The notes: generated by a model from the sequence alone, not told the origin. DNA of 64,000 nt from JABHCC01 sp034658635 (GCA_034658635.1 JAYEFL010000186.1:1-64000); one strand, 5' to 3'. Counted from the first letter of the stretch, positions 33,876 through 43,622 are shown. Numbers and translations: made by a program.

Positions 33876-36188
33876 CTATTTCTTTTTCTTTCGAGCCTTT
33901 TCAATTATCTCCATGCAGTCTTCCTTAGACAGCCTTTCGGGATCTGTAGTTTTTGGGATTCTGAAATTCTTTTTATCGTAAGAAATATACGGGCCATAAC
34001 GTCCTCTTAGTATCCTCAGATCTCCTTCACCTTCAAAGGCATTGATGACTTTCTTCTTATCTGCTTCACGTTTCTCCAGAATCAGTTCGATTGCCCGGTC
34101 AGCAGTAATTTCCATTGGGTCGTCAATGTCTTTTTTAAGAGAGAAAAATTTGCTGTCGTGTCTCACATAAGGTCCGAAACGTCCTACCCCTACTGTCATA
34201 ACCTTATCTTCAAAATCGCCAAGGTTGCGTGGCAGCTTAAAGAGTTCCAGGGCTTCTTCAAGAGTGATGGTTTCGAGAAAATGATCTTTTCTCAGACGAG
34301 CAAAGCGTGGTTTTTTATCTTCACCACCTTCACCAATCTGGGCCATTGGTCCGTAGCGGCCAATTTTCACATAGATTGGCTCACCTGTTTCAGGATGATC
34401 GCCAAGATGTCTTTCACCTGAACTTCTGGAACCTGTTTTGGTGGTAGTATCAACCTGCTTATGGAAAGGCTTGTAAAAGCTGTCGATCATTTTGTGCCAG
34501 ACCAGTTCACCATTGGCAATATCATCAAATTGACGTTCAACATCTGCTGTGAAGTTGAAATCAATAATATTTGAAAAATGCTCCATAAGGAAATCGTTTA
34601 CTACCATTCCCATATCTGTTGGGAAAAGCTTTGACTTTTCGAAGCGTACATTTTCTGAGCGCATGCTGTCTGTGATTTTACCATCACTAAGTTTCAGGCT
34701 ATTCAATTCACGGGTGAATCCCTCACGATCTTCTTTGACTACGTAGTTTCTGGCCTGAATGGTTGAGATGGTAGGAGCAAAGGTTGACGGACGGCCGATG
34801 CCCATTTCTTCCAGCTTTTTTACCAGGCTGGCTTCTGTATACCTCGGAGGGTATTGAGAATATTTTTGCAGGGCTTCAATATCATTACTATTAATTACCT
34901 GACCTGCAGAAACCTTAGGTAAAAGCCCACTACTATTTCCATTTCCGTTTTTTGCTTCATCCGTTCCTTCTATATATACTCTTAAGAATCCGTCAAAAAT
35001 AAGGACTTCACCTGTAGCTGTGAATAGTTCTTCACGATTGGAAACAGATATTTTGATTTGAGTTTTTTCCAACGATGCATCACTCATTTGAGAAGCAATA
35101 GTTCGTTTCCAGATCAATTCATATAGTTTCTTTTCAGTGGCATTTCCAGAAACTTCTTTTTTGTTCAGGAAGGTAGGACGAATAGCCTCGTGAGCTTCCT
35201 GAGCGCCTTTTGATTTTGTTTTATATTTTCTGATATGAGAATATTTCTCACCGTATTCGCTTACAATCTCTGTTTTTGCTGTATTAATTGCCAATTGCGA
35301 CAGGTTAACACTGTCGGTTCTCATATAGGTGATTTTTCCCGCCTCATACAGATGTTGGGCCAGGGTCATTGTTTGAGCAACTGAGAATCCGAATTTGCGT
35401 GATGCTTCTTGCTGTAGGGTAGAAGTTGTAAATGGAGGAGCTGGTGATTTTTTTGCTGGTTTGGTACTTATGTCAGTCACCTTAAATTCGGCCTGTTGAC
35501 ATTTCACCAGAAAGGCTTCAGCTTCCTCTTTTTTGTTGAAGCTCTTGTTTAACTGAGCTTTCAATTGGGTTTTCCCTCCATTCTCCCCGGGGATTTCGAA
35601 GATAGCTGTTACACGATAGCTGGGAGTAGGCTGAAAATTAATGATTTCGCGTTCTCGCTCCACCAATAGTCGTACTGCAACAGATTGAACTCTGCCAGCA
35701 GAAAGTGAGGGCTTCACTTTTTTCCACAAAACCGGACTCAGTTCAAATCCAACCAGTCGGTCGAGGATTCTGCGTGCCTGCTGCGCATTTACCACATTAC
35801 TATCTATTGACCGGGGGCTTTCGATAGCCTTGCTTATGGCTTCTTTAGTTATCTCATGAAAAACAATACGTCTGGTTTTTTCCAGGGATAATTCCAGAAC
35901 TTCAGCCAGGTGCCATGCTATAGCTTCTCCTTCACGGTCCTCGTCAGATGCTAACCAAACAACTTTAGCTTCGTGGGCAAGCTTTTTCAGTTCAGTAACA
36001 ATCTTCTTTTTATCAGAAGATACAATGTAGTTAGGAGTGTATTGATTTTCAATATCTATTCCAAATTCTTTTTTGGCAAGATCACGTATGTGTCCGAAAC
36101 TGGATTTTACGAGAAAGCCTTTCCCTAAGAACTTTTCTATCGTTTTTGCTTTCGCTGGGGATTCAACAATTACCAGATTATCAATCAT
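33876..36188 (-). CDS. topA: DNA topoisomerase I
   Basis: The protein has 770 residues and is a type IA topoisomerase. The TOPRIM domain (residues 1-145) has ESPAKAKTIEKFLG and the acidic DEDREGEAIAWHL. The catalytic Tyr sits in KITYMRTDSVNLS. The C-terminal part has repeated Toprim-C-like modules with RYGPYISYDKKNF and RFGPYVRHDSKFF instead of CxxC zinc ribbons. It relaxes negative supercoils. The C-terminus ends in a Lys/Arg tail. Confidence 0.96.
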   Translation of the reverse strand: MIDNLVIVESPAKAKTIEKFLGKGFLVKSSFGHIRDLAKKEFGIDIENQYTPNYIVSSDKKKIVTELKKLAHEAKVVWLASDEDREGEAIAWHLAEVLELSLEKTRRIVFHEITKEAISKAIESPRSIDSNVVNAQQARRILDRLVGFELSPVLWKKVKPSLSAGRVQSVAVRLLVEREREIINFQPTPSYRVTAIFEIPGENGGKTQLKAQLNKSFNKKEEAEAFLVKCQQAEFKVTDISTKPAKKSPAPPFTTSTLQQEASRKFGFSVAQTMTLAQHLYEAGKITYMRTDSVNLSQLAINTAKTEIVSEYGEKYSHIRKYKTKSKGAQEAHEAIRPTFLNKKEVSGNATEKKLYELIWKRTIASQMSDASLEKTQIKISVSNREELFTATGEVLIFDGFLRVYIEGTDEAKNGNGNSSGLLPKVSAGQVINSNDIEALQKYSQYPPRYTEASLVKKLEEMGIGRPSTFAPTISTIQARNYVVKEDREGFTRELNSLKLSDGKITDSMRSENVRFEKSKLFPTDMGMVVNDFLMEHFSNIIDFNFTADVERQFDDIANGELVWHKMIDSFYKPFHKQVDTTTKTGSRSSGERHLGDHPETGEPIYVKIGRYGPMAQIGEGGEDKKPRFARLRKDHFLETITLEEALELFKLPRNLGDFEDKVMTVGVGRFGPYVRHDSKFFSLKKDIDDPMEITADRAIELILEKREADKKKVINAFEGEGDLRILRGRYGPYISYDKKNFRIPKTTDPERLSKEDCMEIIEKARKKKK

Positions 36189-36294
36189 GTTCTTGAATAA
36201 GATTTTAAAAAGTGGCGCAAGGTAAAAAATAATTTTCTATTATATAGATGCGTTTAAATTAGTAAAATGGAAAATGCTGTCCATTTATTTTACT

Positions 36295-36302
36295 TAATTT
36301 TG
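36295..36302 (+). promoter_or_regulatory. -7 promoter element TAATTTTG for the PBP1A-like gene
   Basis: Exact TAnnTTTG match, 16 bp before the chosen ATG. If used, it would leave only about 10 nt of leader on the mRNA. Confidence 0.4.
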
Positions 36303-36318
36303 GCTCAAATTGTTTGTT

Positions 36319-38646
36319 ATGGCAAAAGAAAAGTCTCATTCCTATCGCAAATTTGTGTGGATTTTATGGGGGGTTTTTATTTTCGGAGTTATTTCACTAT
36401 TTGTTCTGTTTACGTTGATTTCAAAGGGAAAGATGGGATTTATGCCCAGTTTTGCAGAGCTTGAAAACCCGAAAATCAACCTGGCTACACAGGTTATTTC
36501 AGAAGATGGAGTTGTGTTTGGAAAATACTATTGGGGGAATGAAAATCGTACCACAGTACATTTTCAGGATATTTCTCCTTATATGATTGATGCACTGGTT
36601 GCAATTGAGGATGAGCGTTTTTACAGGCATTCCGGAATAGATTTCCGTGGTTTAGTGCGGGTATTTGTAAAAAGCCTGCTTTTAGGGCAAGAGACCGGAG
36701 GAGGAAGTACTATTACTCAGCAGTTGGCAAAAAACCTGTTCCCGCGTGAGACGTATAAAAATCCTGTGCTTTTTGCCATACGTAAGTTCAGGGAATGGGT
36801 AATTGCTATTAAGTTGGAGAAATCTTTTACCAAGGAGGAAATCATAGCTATGTACCTGAATAAATATGATTTTCTTTATAGTGCTGTGGGGATTGAATCA
36901 GCAGCCAGGGTATATTTTAATACAACACCGCATGCTTTAAAGCCAGAACAGGCGGCCATGCTTGCGGCTATGGCAAAGAATCCAAATCTGTATAATTTCA
37001 GGAGGAATCCTGAAATTGCAGAGAACCGGAGAAATCTTGTTCTTACTATGATGAAGAACCAGGGTTATCTGGATCCGGTTCTGGCCGACTCCCTTGTTCG
37101 CATCCCAACACAGCTGGATTATCAGCGTGTTGACCATAAATTAGGGATGGCTACCTATTTCAGAGAGTGGCTTCGAAATACTATGCAGCGAAATCGTCCT
37201 GGAAATGACGAATGGGAGGCTGATCCAATTCAGGGATGGTTACGTAAGAATTTTAAACCGGATGGATCAAGGTATGATCTTTACAGGGATGGGCTGAAGA
37301 TATACACTACGATCAATTCGCGAATGCAGCAGTATGCAGAGGAAGCTGTTAGAGATCACATCGGATTGGATCTACAACCTTCTTTTGAACATGAATTTAA
37401 GAATATGCGCAATGCTCCGTTTGATAATGAGTTTACCAATGCTCAGGTAGAGGAATCCATGGCTCTAACCAGAAGCTGGAGTGAGCGTACGCGGGTTCAT
37501 CGTTTGCAGGGACTTAGTAATGATTCAATCAGAAAGCTTTTTAATATTCCTGCGGAAATGACAGTTTTTAGCTGGGAAAAACCGGAGGGAATAGATACGA
37601 TTATGACCCCTAATGACTCAATTATCTATTATAAAAAGCTTCTTAGAGCAGGATTTCTCGCTGTTGATCCTCATACCGGATATACAAAAGCATATGTGGG
37701 TGGGATAGACTATCGATATTTTCAATACGATCAGATAATGCAGGGTCGCAGACAGGTGGGGTCTATTTTTAAGCCTTTTGTTTATACTCTGGCTATGCAG
37801 CATGGTTATTCTCCCTGTTATGAAATTGCAAATGCACCTACGTCTTTTGAGTACACCAGACCGGATGGAGCCCTGGATACCTATACCCCGAAATTCTCTC
37901 ATGCGGAGGAGTTGGAGGGTCAGATGATTACACTGGAGCAGGGACTCTCAAAATCTATGAATCAGGCTTCTGCCTGGGTCATCAAGCAGTTTAATCCTGA
38001 GGCTGTTATTGATCTGGTACGGAAGATGGGGGTGAAATCGCCAATTGACCCGGTTTGGCCAATTTGCGTAGGAGCTGTCGAATTGCCTGTTTACGAGGTG
38101 GTTGGGGCGTTTACAACTTTTGCTAATAAGGGGATATGGATTCAGCCGATTATGGTGACTCGTATTGAGGATAAGAATGGTAATGTGATTACCAGATTCA
38201 AGCCGAAGGTTGAAGAGGCCATTTCTGAGGAGGCAGCTTATAAAATGATAAAAATGTTGGAGGCGGTAACCGTATACCCGGGTACTGGTTCGCGTTTAAG
38301 AGCGACGTATCAGTTTGAGAATCCAATAGCCGGAAAAACAGGGACTACCAATGATAATGCAGACGGATGGTTTGTGGGCATTGTGCCGAACCTGGTTGCC
38401 GGGGCCTGGTCTGGTGCGGAAGAGCAAAGAATACGGATTCAGAATGATTACGTGGGGCAGGGGGCTAATATGGCACTTCCTATATGGGCTATGTTTATGC
38501 AAAAAGTTTATGCTGACAGCACTTTGCATATTTCACAAGATGACTTTGATGTGCCGTTAAATTTTAATTTGAATCTGGATTGCAATGCAGTCAGGAAGCA
38601 AAAGGATGTAAAAAAGGCCAGAGATGATTTTGATGATGATTTTTAG
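36319..38646 (+). CDS. Class A penicillin-binding protein (PBP1A-type, bifunctional)
   Basis: From the ATG beginning MAKEKSHSYR the protein has 775 residues. A TTG 3 codons upstream also opens the frame. One N-terminal membrane helix is at about 15-40. The glycosyltransferase domain carries EDERFYRHSGID and GGGSTITQQLAKNLFPRE. The transpeptidase domain carries SxxK in GSIFKPFVY, SMN in LSKSMNQAS and KTGT in AGKTGTTND. It polymerises and cross-links peptidoglycan. It is divergent from topA and convergent with radA. Confidence 0.94.
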   Translation: MAKEKSHSYRKFVWILWGVFIFGVISLFVLFTLISKGKMGFMPSFAELENPKINLATQVISEDGVVFGKYYWGNENRTTVHFQDISPYMIDALVAIEDERFYRHSGIDFRGLVRVFVKSLLLGQETGGGSTITQQLAKNLFPRETYKNPVLFAIRKFREWVIAIKLEKSFTKEEIIAMYLNKYDFLYSAVGIESAARVYFNTTPHALKPEQAAMLAAMAKNPNLYNFRRNPEIAENRRNLVLTMMKNQGYLDPVLADSLVRIPTQLDYQRVDHKLGMATYFREWLRNTMQRNRPGNDEWEADPIQGWLRKNFKPDGSRYDLYRDGLKIYTTINSRMQQYAEEAVRDHIGLDLQPSFEHEFKNMRNAPFDNEFTNAQVEESMALTRSWSERTRVHRLQGLSNDSIRKLFNIPAEMTVFSWEKPEGIDTIMTPNDSIIYYKKLLRAGFLAVDPHTGYTKAYVGGIDYRYFQYDQIMQGRRQVGSIFKPFVYTLAMQHGYSPCYEIANAPTSFEYTRPDGALDTYTPKFSHAEELEGQMITLEQGLSKSMNQASAWVIKQFNPEAVIDLVRKMGVKSPIDPVWPICVGAVELPVYEVVGAFTTFANKGIWIQPIMVTRIEDKNGNVITRFKPKVEEAISEEAAYKMIKMLEAVTVYPGTGSRLRATYQFENPIAGKTGTTNDNADGWFVGIVPNLVAGAWSGAEEQRIRIQNDYVGQGANMALPIWAMFMQKVYADSTLHISQDDFDVPLNFNLNLDCNAVRKQKDVKKARDDFDDDF

Positions 38647-38649
38647 ACA

Positions 38650-40008
38650 TTAAAAGAGTTTTTGATATAGTTCTCCAATATGCCTTACAGGTTCAATGCG
38701 AATAATTGTTTGTTTGAGGTCCATTTTCTTCAAATTTCCGGCTGGGATAAATATCTTATCAAACCCTAATCTGGAAGCTTCTGAAACCCTTAGTTCAATA
38801 CGACTTACCGGGCGTATTTCACCGGATAAACCTACTTCTCCGGTAAAGCATGTATTTTGATTCAAGGCTTCATTTTTATCAGAAGAGAGGATAGCAGCCA
38901 TTACGGCCAGATCGGTAGCCGGATCGCTGACTTTAAGTCCGCCAGCCATATTAAGAAAAACATCTTTAATTGATAATTTGAACCCAGCCCGCTTCTCCAA
39001 AACTGCCAGAAGCATACCCAGCCTGCGAATATCAAATCCTGTTGCAGATCTTTGTGGTGTTCCGTATACAGCGGAGCTCACCAGCGATTGGGTCTGAATT
39101 AGTATCGGCCGCTGGCCTTCTATTGATGCAGAAATGGCATTTCCACTCAGAGGCATATCACGGTTGGCCAGAAGCATTTCTGATGGATTACTTACTTCAC
39201 GAAGACCACCCTGCTGCATTTCATATATCCCCAGTTCATCTGTAGAGCCAAATCGATTCTTTTTTGAACGTAGAATGCGGTATAAATGGTTTTGATCGCC
39301 TTCAAACTGAAGAACTGTATCCACCATGTGTTCCAGAACCTTAGGGCCAGCCAGATTTCCTTCTTTATTGATATGACCTATCAGAATTATCGGTACATTT
39401 CTTTCTTTGGAGAAATGTAAAAATTCGGATGTACACTCTCTGATCTGCGTAACTGTACCAGCTGATGACTCAGCCTTTTCTGTAATCAGTGTTTGAATTG
39501 AATCCACAATTACGAGTCTGGGTTCAATTTCATCCATGTACTTGAGATTGGTTTCAAGAGAGTTTTCACTAATAAAGTACAGGCTGTCATTATTTTTACC
39601 AAGCCTTTCTGTTCGCATTTTCAGTTGTTGCTGACTCTCTTCTCCCGAGATATATAGAATTTTCATCTCGTTCATTTCAAGTGCAAGCTGCAAAACCAGA
39701 GTAGATTTGCCGATTCCGGGTTCTCCACCGATCAAAATAACGGATCCGGGTACAATGCCACCACCAACGACCCGATCGAATTCTTCGTTGCCAGTTTTAA
39801 ATCTACGCACGTCTTCACTCTTAATTTCAGAGATTCTTTTTGGCCTGGAAGAAAAGCGTTTTATTGAGGAGCTTGAGCTGGATTTGTTGGGAGTTATTAT
39901 TTCCTCAATATAGCTGTTCCATTCACCGCAAGTCTGACAATGGCCGATCCATTTTGCAGAATGAGTTCCACAGGATTGACAGACGTAGCTTGACTTTTTT
40001 TTGGCCAT
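38650..40008 (-). CDS. radA: DNA repair protein RadA
   Basis: The protein has 452 residues. An N-terminal zinc finger (CQSCG ... CQTCGEW) leads to a RecA-like ATPase with Walker A GGEPGIGKSTL and the RadA-specific KNRFG motif. A C-terminal Lon-protease-like domain follows (about 290-450). It is a helicase that drives branch migration in homologous recombination. Its start is 30 bp from the panD stop, with a REP-like palindrome between them. Confidence 0.95.
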   Translation of the reverse strand: MAKKKSSYVCQSCGTHSAKWIGHCQTCGEWNSYIEEIITPNKSSSSSSIKRFSSRPKRISEIKSEDVRRFKTGNEEFDRVVGGGIVPGSVILIGGEPGIGKSTLVLQLALEMNEMKILYISGEESQQQLKMRTERLGKNNDSLYFISENSLETNLKYMDEIEPRLVIVDSIQTLITEKAESSAGTVTQIRECTSEFLHFSKERNVPIILIGHINKEGNLAGPKVLEHMVDTVLQFEGDQNHLYRILRSKKNRFGSTDELGIYEMQQGGLREVSNPSEMLLANRDMPLSGNAISASIEGQRPILIQTQSLVSSAVYGTPQRSATGFDIRRLGMLLAVLEKRAGFKLSIKDVFLNMAGGLKVSDPATDLAVMAAILSSDKNEALNQNTCFTGEVGLSGEIRPVSRIELRVSEASRLGFDKIFIPAGNLKKMDLKQTIIRIEPVRHIGELYQKLF

Positions 40009-40018
40009 TATAGTGTGA

Positions 40019-40042
40019 GCTGATTCGCGAATCGGCCCTTAC
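40019..40042 (-). repeat. REP-like palindrome, GGGCCGATTC subtype, overlapping the panD stop
   Basis: On the minus strand it reads GTAA followed by GGGCCGATTCG and CGAATCAGC, so arms GCTGATTCG/CGAATCGGC meet with no loop. The TAA of the GTAA foot is the panD stop codon. It shares its core with the array at 47486-47628. Confidence 0.7.
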
Positions 40043-40392
40043 GGTAATATGCGATTTGTATCGGTATCGGGGAAAACCAGTGTTGGTTTATGTTTTTTTG
40101 CTTCTTCGATATCCATTGAGGCATATGATATGATGATGACCACATCTCCAACCTGAACTTTACGGGCTGCCGGGCCATTAAGGCAAAGCTCTCCCGATCC
40201 CCGCTCTCCCTTTATAACATAAGTTTCAAGACGCTCACCATTATTGATGTTGACTATCTGAACCTTTTCATTTTCAATGATATTGGCAGCTTCCATCAGG
40301 TTCTCATCAATAGTAATACTACCTACGTATTGCAGGTTGGCCTGGCTTACAGTTACCTTATGGATTTTGGATTTACAGACTTCAATAAACAT
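40039..40392 (-). CDS. panD: Aspartate 1-decarboxylase
   Basis: From the ATG beginning MFIEVCKSKI the protein has 117 residues. The frame extends 21 codons upstream into panC, which I reject. It has the self-processing site G24-S25 in YVGSITID, where cleavage creates the pyruvoyl cofactor, and the conserved Lys9, Tyr58-type and NGPAAR segments. It makes beta-alanine from aspartate for pantothenate. It lies 40 bp after panC on the same strand. Confidence 0.95.
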   Translation of the reverse strand: MFIEVCKSKIHKVTVSQANLQYVGSITIDENLMEAANIIENEKVQIVNINNGERLETYVIKGERGSGELCLNGPAARKVQVGDVVIIISYASMDIEEAKKHKPTLVFPDTDTNRILP

Positions 40393-40432
40393 GATTTTTC
40401 CAAACTTTTTCGAGTGCAAAGGTATAGAAATT

Positions 40433-41281
40433 TCAAAACATAGGGAGATTATCAATTAATCTGACTTCTCCGGCAAATACAGCAATAAAGCAGCGTACCC
40501 GTAAATTGCATGGCCGGGTAATTTCAACCAGTCCTTCTTCTGTAGCAAATGTAATATATTCCACTCTGAAATTTGATATTGCATTTAACTGTTTTGTCAG
40601 CTGAGTCGATATTTCATCAGGAGATTTTCCCAAACTGATCTCTTGCTTTGCTAACAGAAGAGAGGTATACAAGTGGTCTGCGTGCTTCCTGTCTGCAGGC
40701 AATAGTCTTTTATTTCTTGAACTCATGGCTAAACCATCAGGTTCACGAATAATCTGACATGGAACTATCTTCACCGGGTGTGATTCTATCTTTGTTAATT
40801 CTCGTATTATGGCCAATTGTTGAAAGTCTTTTTCACCAAAATACGCACTTGTTGGCTCAATAATGCGGAAAAGCTTATCAACCACAATCCCCACACCATT
40901 AAAATGGCCTGGCCTGTGGGCCCCTTCCATCACTTTCTCAAGGTCACCAAAATCATATGATTTAGTTTCTTCAACAGAGTACATTTCTTCTGCATCGGGT
41001 GCAAAAACAAAATCTCCGGGTTCTAGTATTCCAGACAGCATTTCAAGGTCATTCTCAAGGGTTCTCGGATAATTATGAAGATCTGAAGCCTTGTTAAACT
41101 GGATCGGATTCACAAAGATTGAAACTGCAACAGACTGATTTTCAGCCTTGGCTCTTCGAACAAGAGTCAAATGACCTTCATGCAAAGCTCCCATGGTTGG
41201 AACGAACCCCAAGCTGAATTTTTTCAACTTCAAGAGCTTGCGATAATCAATGGTCTCGTTGATGTGTTTGAACAGTTTCAT
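40433..41281 (-). CDS. panC: Pantothenate synthetase
   Basis: The protein has 282 residues. The HIGH-type motif GALHEGHLTLVRRA is at about 33-46, with FVNPIQFN, GHFNGVGIVVDKLF, YFGEKDFQQL and the KMSKS-like MSSRNKRL. It joins pantoate and beta-alanine using ATP, the step after PanD, and the two genes form an operon. It is divergent from the GT5-like gene. Confidence 0.96.
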   Translation of the reverse strand: MKLFKHINETIDYRKLLKLKKFSLGFVPTMGALHEGHLTLVRRAKAENQSVAVSIFVNPIQFNKASDLHNYPRTLENDLEMLSGILEPGDFVFAPDAEEMYSVEETKSYDFGDLEKVMEGAHRPGHFNGVGIVVDKLFRIIEPTSAYFGEKDFQQLAIIRELTKIESHPVKIVPCQIIREPDGLAMSSRNKRLLPADRKHADHLYTSLLLAKQEISLGKSPDEISTQLTKQLNAISNFRVEYITFATEEGLVEITRPCNLRVRCFIAVFAGEVRLIDNLPMF

Positions 41282-41355
41282 TCTGATTTATTTCAAGAAC
41301 GGCTGGCAAAGTTAAATAGAAAAGCTATTAACAATTCCCAATAAGTGTTAATAAG

Positions 41356-41386
41356 TTGAGATTTACCTCAATTTTTACTAATTTTG
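41356..41386 (+). promoter_or_regulatory. Promoter for the GT5-like gene
   Basis: TTG (41356-41358), 20 bp, then TAATTTTG (41379-41386), an exact -7 match. The chosen ATG is 26 bp downstream. The TTG that opens the over-long reading frame is this -33 element, which supports the downstream ATG as the real start. Confidence 0.6.
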
Positions 41387-41412
41387 CAAGCGAAAAGGAA
41401 AATCTGTCGGGA

Positions 41413-42225
41413 ATGAAAAAACAAAGAATTCTGTACGTTTCTCAAGAGATAGCCCCATACTTGCCAGAGAGCGAAATGTCCAAGATCGGACGATATTTAC
41501 CCCAGGGAATTCAGGAATTAGGCATGGAAATTCGCACTTTTATGCCGAAGTATGGCCACATCAATGAGCGACGTAATCAGCTGCACGAGGTCATTCGCCT
41601 CTCAGGCATGAATCTTATTATAAATGATTCAGATCATCCCCTGATTATCAAGGTGGCCTCAATTCAGGCTGCAAGGATGCAGGTGTATTTTATTGATAAT
41701 GAAGATTATTTTCATCAGAAAGGGATACTCGGAGGTGAAAACGGGAAGGAATTTGCTGATAATGATGAGCGAACAATCTTTTTTGCCCGTGGCGTTCTTG
41801 AAACTGTCAGGAAGCTTCGCTGGGGGCCAAATCTTGTTCATTGTCACGGAGTTATTACATCGGTTATCCCCCTTTATCTTAGAAAGGCTTTCCAGGATGA
41901 TCCTTTGTTTAATACGGCAAAGGTGATCGTTTCTCTGTACAATGAAGGTTTTTCGGGAGAGATGAATAATAGTTTTAAAGAAAAAGTTTTACTAGAGGGC
42001 ATTAGTTCGGAAGATGTTAACGTTATATCCAAACCGGATGCCGCAGCACTGAATAAACTTGCAGTAAATTTTGCGGATGGTGTGATTCTTGGCAGCAAGG
42101 ATCTGGATTCAGAATTATTAGATTACGTGAAGTCCAGCGGAATACCATACCTGGAGTATCAGGATCCGGATAATTATGTAACGGCCTACTCTGATTTTTA
42201 CGAACAGATATTGGCTATTGACTAA
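41413..42225 (+). CDS. Stand-alone glycogen/starch-synthase N-terminal (GT5) domain protein
   Basis: From the ATG beginning MKKQRILYVSQEI the protein has 270 residues. It matches only the first Rossmann domain of GT5 glycogen synthases (ILYVSQEIAPYLPESEMSK, MPKYGHINERRN, NLVHCHGVITSVIPLYL). The C-terminal GT-B domain is absent. The ADP-glucose motif KTGGLGDV is replaced by PESEMSKIGRYL. It is probably not a working synthase. It sits divergent to panC and upstream of a DUF4270 lipoprotein and glmS, a neighbourhood I recall from other Bacteroidota. Confidence 0.7.
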   Translation: MKKQRILYVSQEIAPYLPESEMSKIGRYLPQGIQELGMEIRTFMPKYGHINERRNQLHEVIRLSGMNLIINDSDHPLIIKVASIQAARMQVYFIDNEDYFHQKGILGGENGKEFADNDERTIFFARGVLETVRKLRWGPNLVHCHGVITSVIPLYLRKAFQDDPLFNTAKVIVSLYNEGFSGEMNNSFKEKVLLEGISSEDVNVISKPDAAALNKLAVNFADGVILGSKDLDSELLDYVKSSGIPYLEYQDPDNYVTAYSDFYEQILAID

Positions 42226-42242
42226 TGTAATTATTGCAGCTC

Positions 42243-43550
42243 ATGATGAAACAGCATTTAGGTTCATTCCTTTCAAGGCTCCTGTACGGGGGGCTTTTAT
42301 TTTTTATGATAACAGGATTTTATTCCTGTGATAATTCAGACCAATTGGGTTTGGAGATCACTCCTCCCGGCGAAAGATTTGCTTATCATATTGATTCCAA
42401 TGCCTTAATCGGCATGAAAACTTTGAGGCAAGATTCGCTTACCAGTGAGAAACGCAGTGCAATCTTGCTCGGATCAATAGCAGATGATGTTTTCGGATCT
42501 CATCAGTCCAGTTTCCTCACCCAGTTGCGATTGTCGTCGCAGGATGTGGATTTTGGAGAAGAAATACAGTTGGATTCTACTATTCTGCTTTTGAAATATC
42601 ATGGATACTATGGTGATACAAGCAGTCTGCAAAATATCCAGGTTTTTGAAATGACCGATGATCTGGAATTTGACAGTACCTACTATTCTAACCTCAGTCT
42701 GGAGACTTATTTTGATTCAAGTCAGCCACTTGCTGAAAAGAGCTATTATCCAACTCCGGGAGCTGACTCGCTGACAATTCGTATGGATGATCAGATTGGG
42801 TTGAAAATATTAGAAGCCGATACCAGTCATCTCAGGGATAACAGTACATTTCTGGAATATTTTAAAGGTTTGTATCTGACAACTGATCCTGTTGAATCCG
42901 GGGGAGTAATGACCTATTTCAATCTGGCCGGAGGACAATCAAGGCTGATATTATATTACAGCAATAATGAGGAAGATTCACTGTCTTATGAAGTTATCAT
43001 TAACAGTAATTGTACCTGGGTAAATATTTTTGATCATGAGTACGAAGGCTCTGAAGCAGGAGCAGTTGTCAATGATAGTATAGATACCCATGAGCTGGTA
43101 TATATTCAGGCTATGTCTGGATTAAGAGCTGGTTTGAGCATTGAGTTTAGCGACAGTATTCTGCTTTTGGCAGAGAAAGGTATTGCTATTAATAAGGCAG
43201 AACTGATTTTTCCCGTCACCACGGATTATGTTAATGATTATCTTGAAAAGCCTGCTACTTTGGCTGTTTTTGGTGCCAATGAAGATGGAACCAACACTTT
43301 CATTGATGATATTTTTCTGGGAGAAAGCTATTACGATGGTACTTATCACCAGGAAGAGGAAGGCTATATTTTCAATATTTCACGTCATATACAGAATCTA
43401 CTGAACCCTGACATTGACAACAGGCTGGAAAACAGTGGATTATACTTGGTGATTAACGATGCACGAGTATCAGCCAGTAATCTTGTTTTAAAGAATGGCG
43501 ATTCCTTATCTGGTGTTCGATTGATTATTACCTACACAATGATTAACTAG
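42243..43550 (+). CDS. DUF4270 lipoprotein
   Basis: From the first ATG (MMKQHLGSF; an in-frame TTG lies 3 codons upstream) the protein has 435 residues. It has a signal peptide with lipobox at FYSCDNS. The body shows the DUF4270 pattern (LGLEITPPGERFAYHIDS, RSAILLGSIADDVFGSHQSSF, in shorter units) and is predicted to be beta-rich. Function is unknown. It is a Bacteroidota outer-membrane or periplasmic lipoprotein. It follows the GT5-like gene by 17 bp and is probably co-transcribed with it. Confidence 0.8.
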   Translation: MMKQHLGSFLSRLLYGGLLFFMITGFYSCDNSDQLGLEITPPGERFAYHIDSNALIGMKTLRQDSLTSEKRSAILLGSIADDVFGSHQSSFLTQLRLSSQDVDFGEEIQLDSTILLLKYHGYYGDTSSLQNIQVFEMTDDLEFDSTYYSNLSLETYFDSSQPLAEKSYYPTPGADSLTIRMDDQIGLKILEADTSHLRDNSTFLEYFKGLYLTTDPVESGGVMTYFNLAGGQSRLILYYSNNEEDSLSYEVIINSNCTWVNIFDHEYEGSEAGAVVNDSIDTHELVYIQAMSGLRAGLSIEFSDSILLLAEKGIAINKAELIFPVTTDYVNDYLEKPATLAVFGANEDGTNTFIDDIFLGESYYDGTYHQEEEGYIFNISRHIQNLLNPDIDNRLENSGLYLVINDARVSASNLVLKNGDSLSGVRLIITYTMIN

Positions 43551-43557
43551 CCTGCCT

Positions 43558-43603
43558 GGCAGACACATTGGTCTCATGGGCAGACACATTGGTCTGCCCC
43601 TAC
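43558..43603 (-). repeat. REP-like palindromes, GGGCAGACC subtype, one and a half copies
   Basis: The full copy (43578-43603, minus strand) is GTAG plus GGGCAGACC, AATG, TGTCTGCCC. A partial second copy (GGCAGACACATTGGTCT) lies directly next to it at 43558-43574. It fills most of the space between DUF4270 and glmS. Confidence 0.75.
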
Positions 43604-43622
43604 TTCATTTTTTATATCTTTG
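43589..43622 (+). promoter_or_regulatory. Promoter for glmS
   Basis: The exact -7 box TATCTTTG (43615-43622) lies 39 bp before the glmS ATG. The nearest TTG upstream (43589-43591) is 23 bp away and lies inside the REP-like palindrome. Confidence 0.4.

Noticed and set aside
40393..40455. 21-codon extension of PanD into panC
   Set aside because: PanD has a fixed distance from its start to the G24-S25 cleavage site, which only the internal ATG satisfies.
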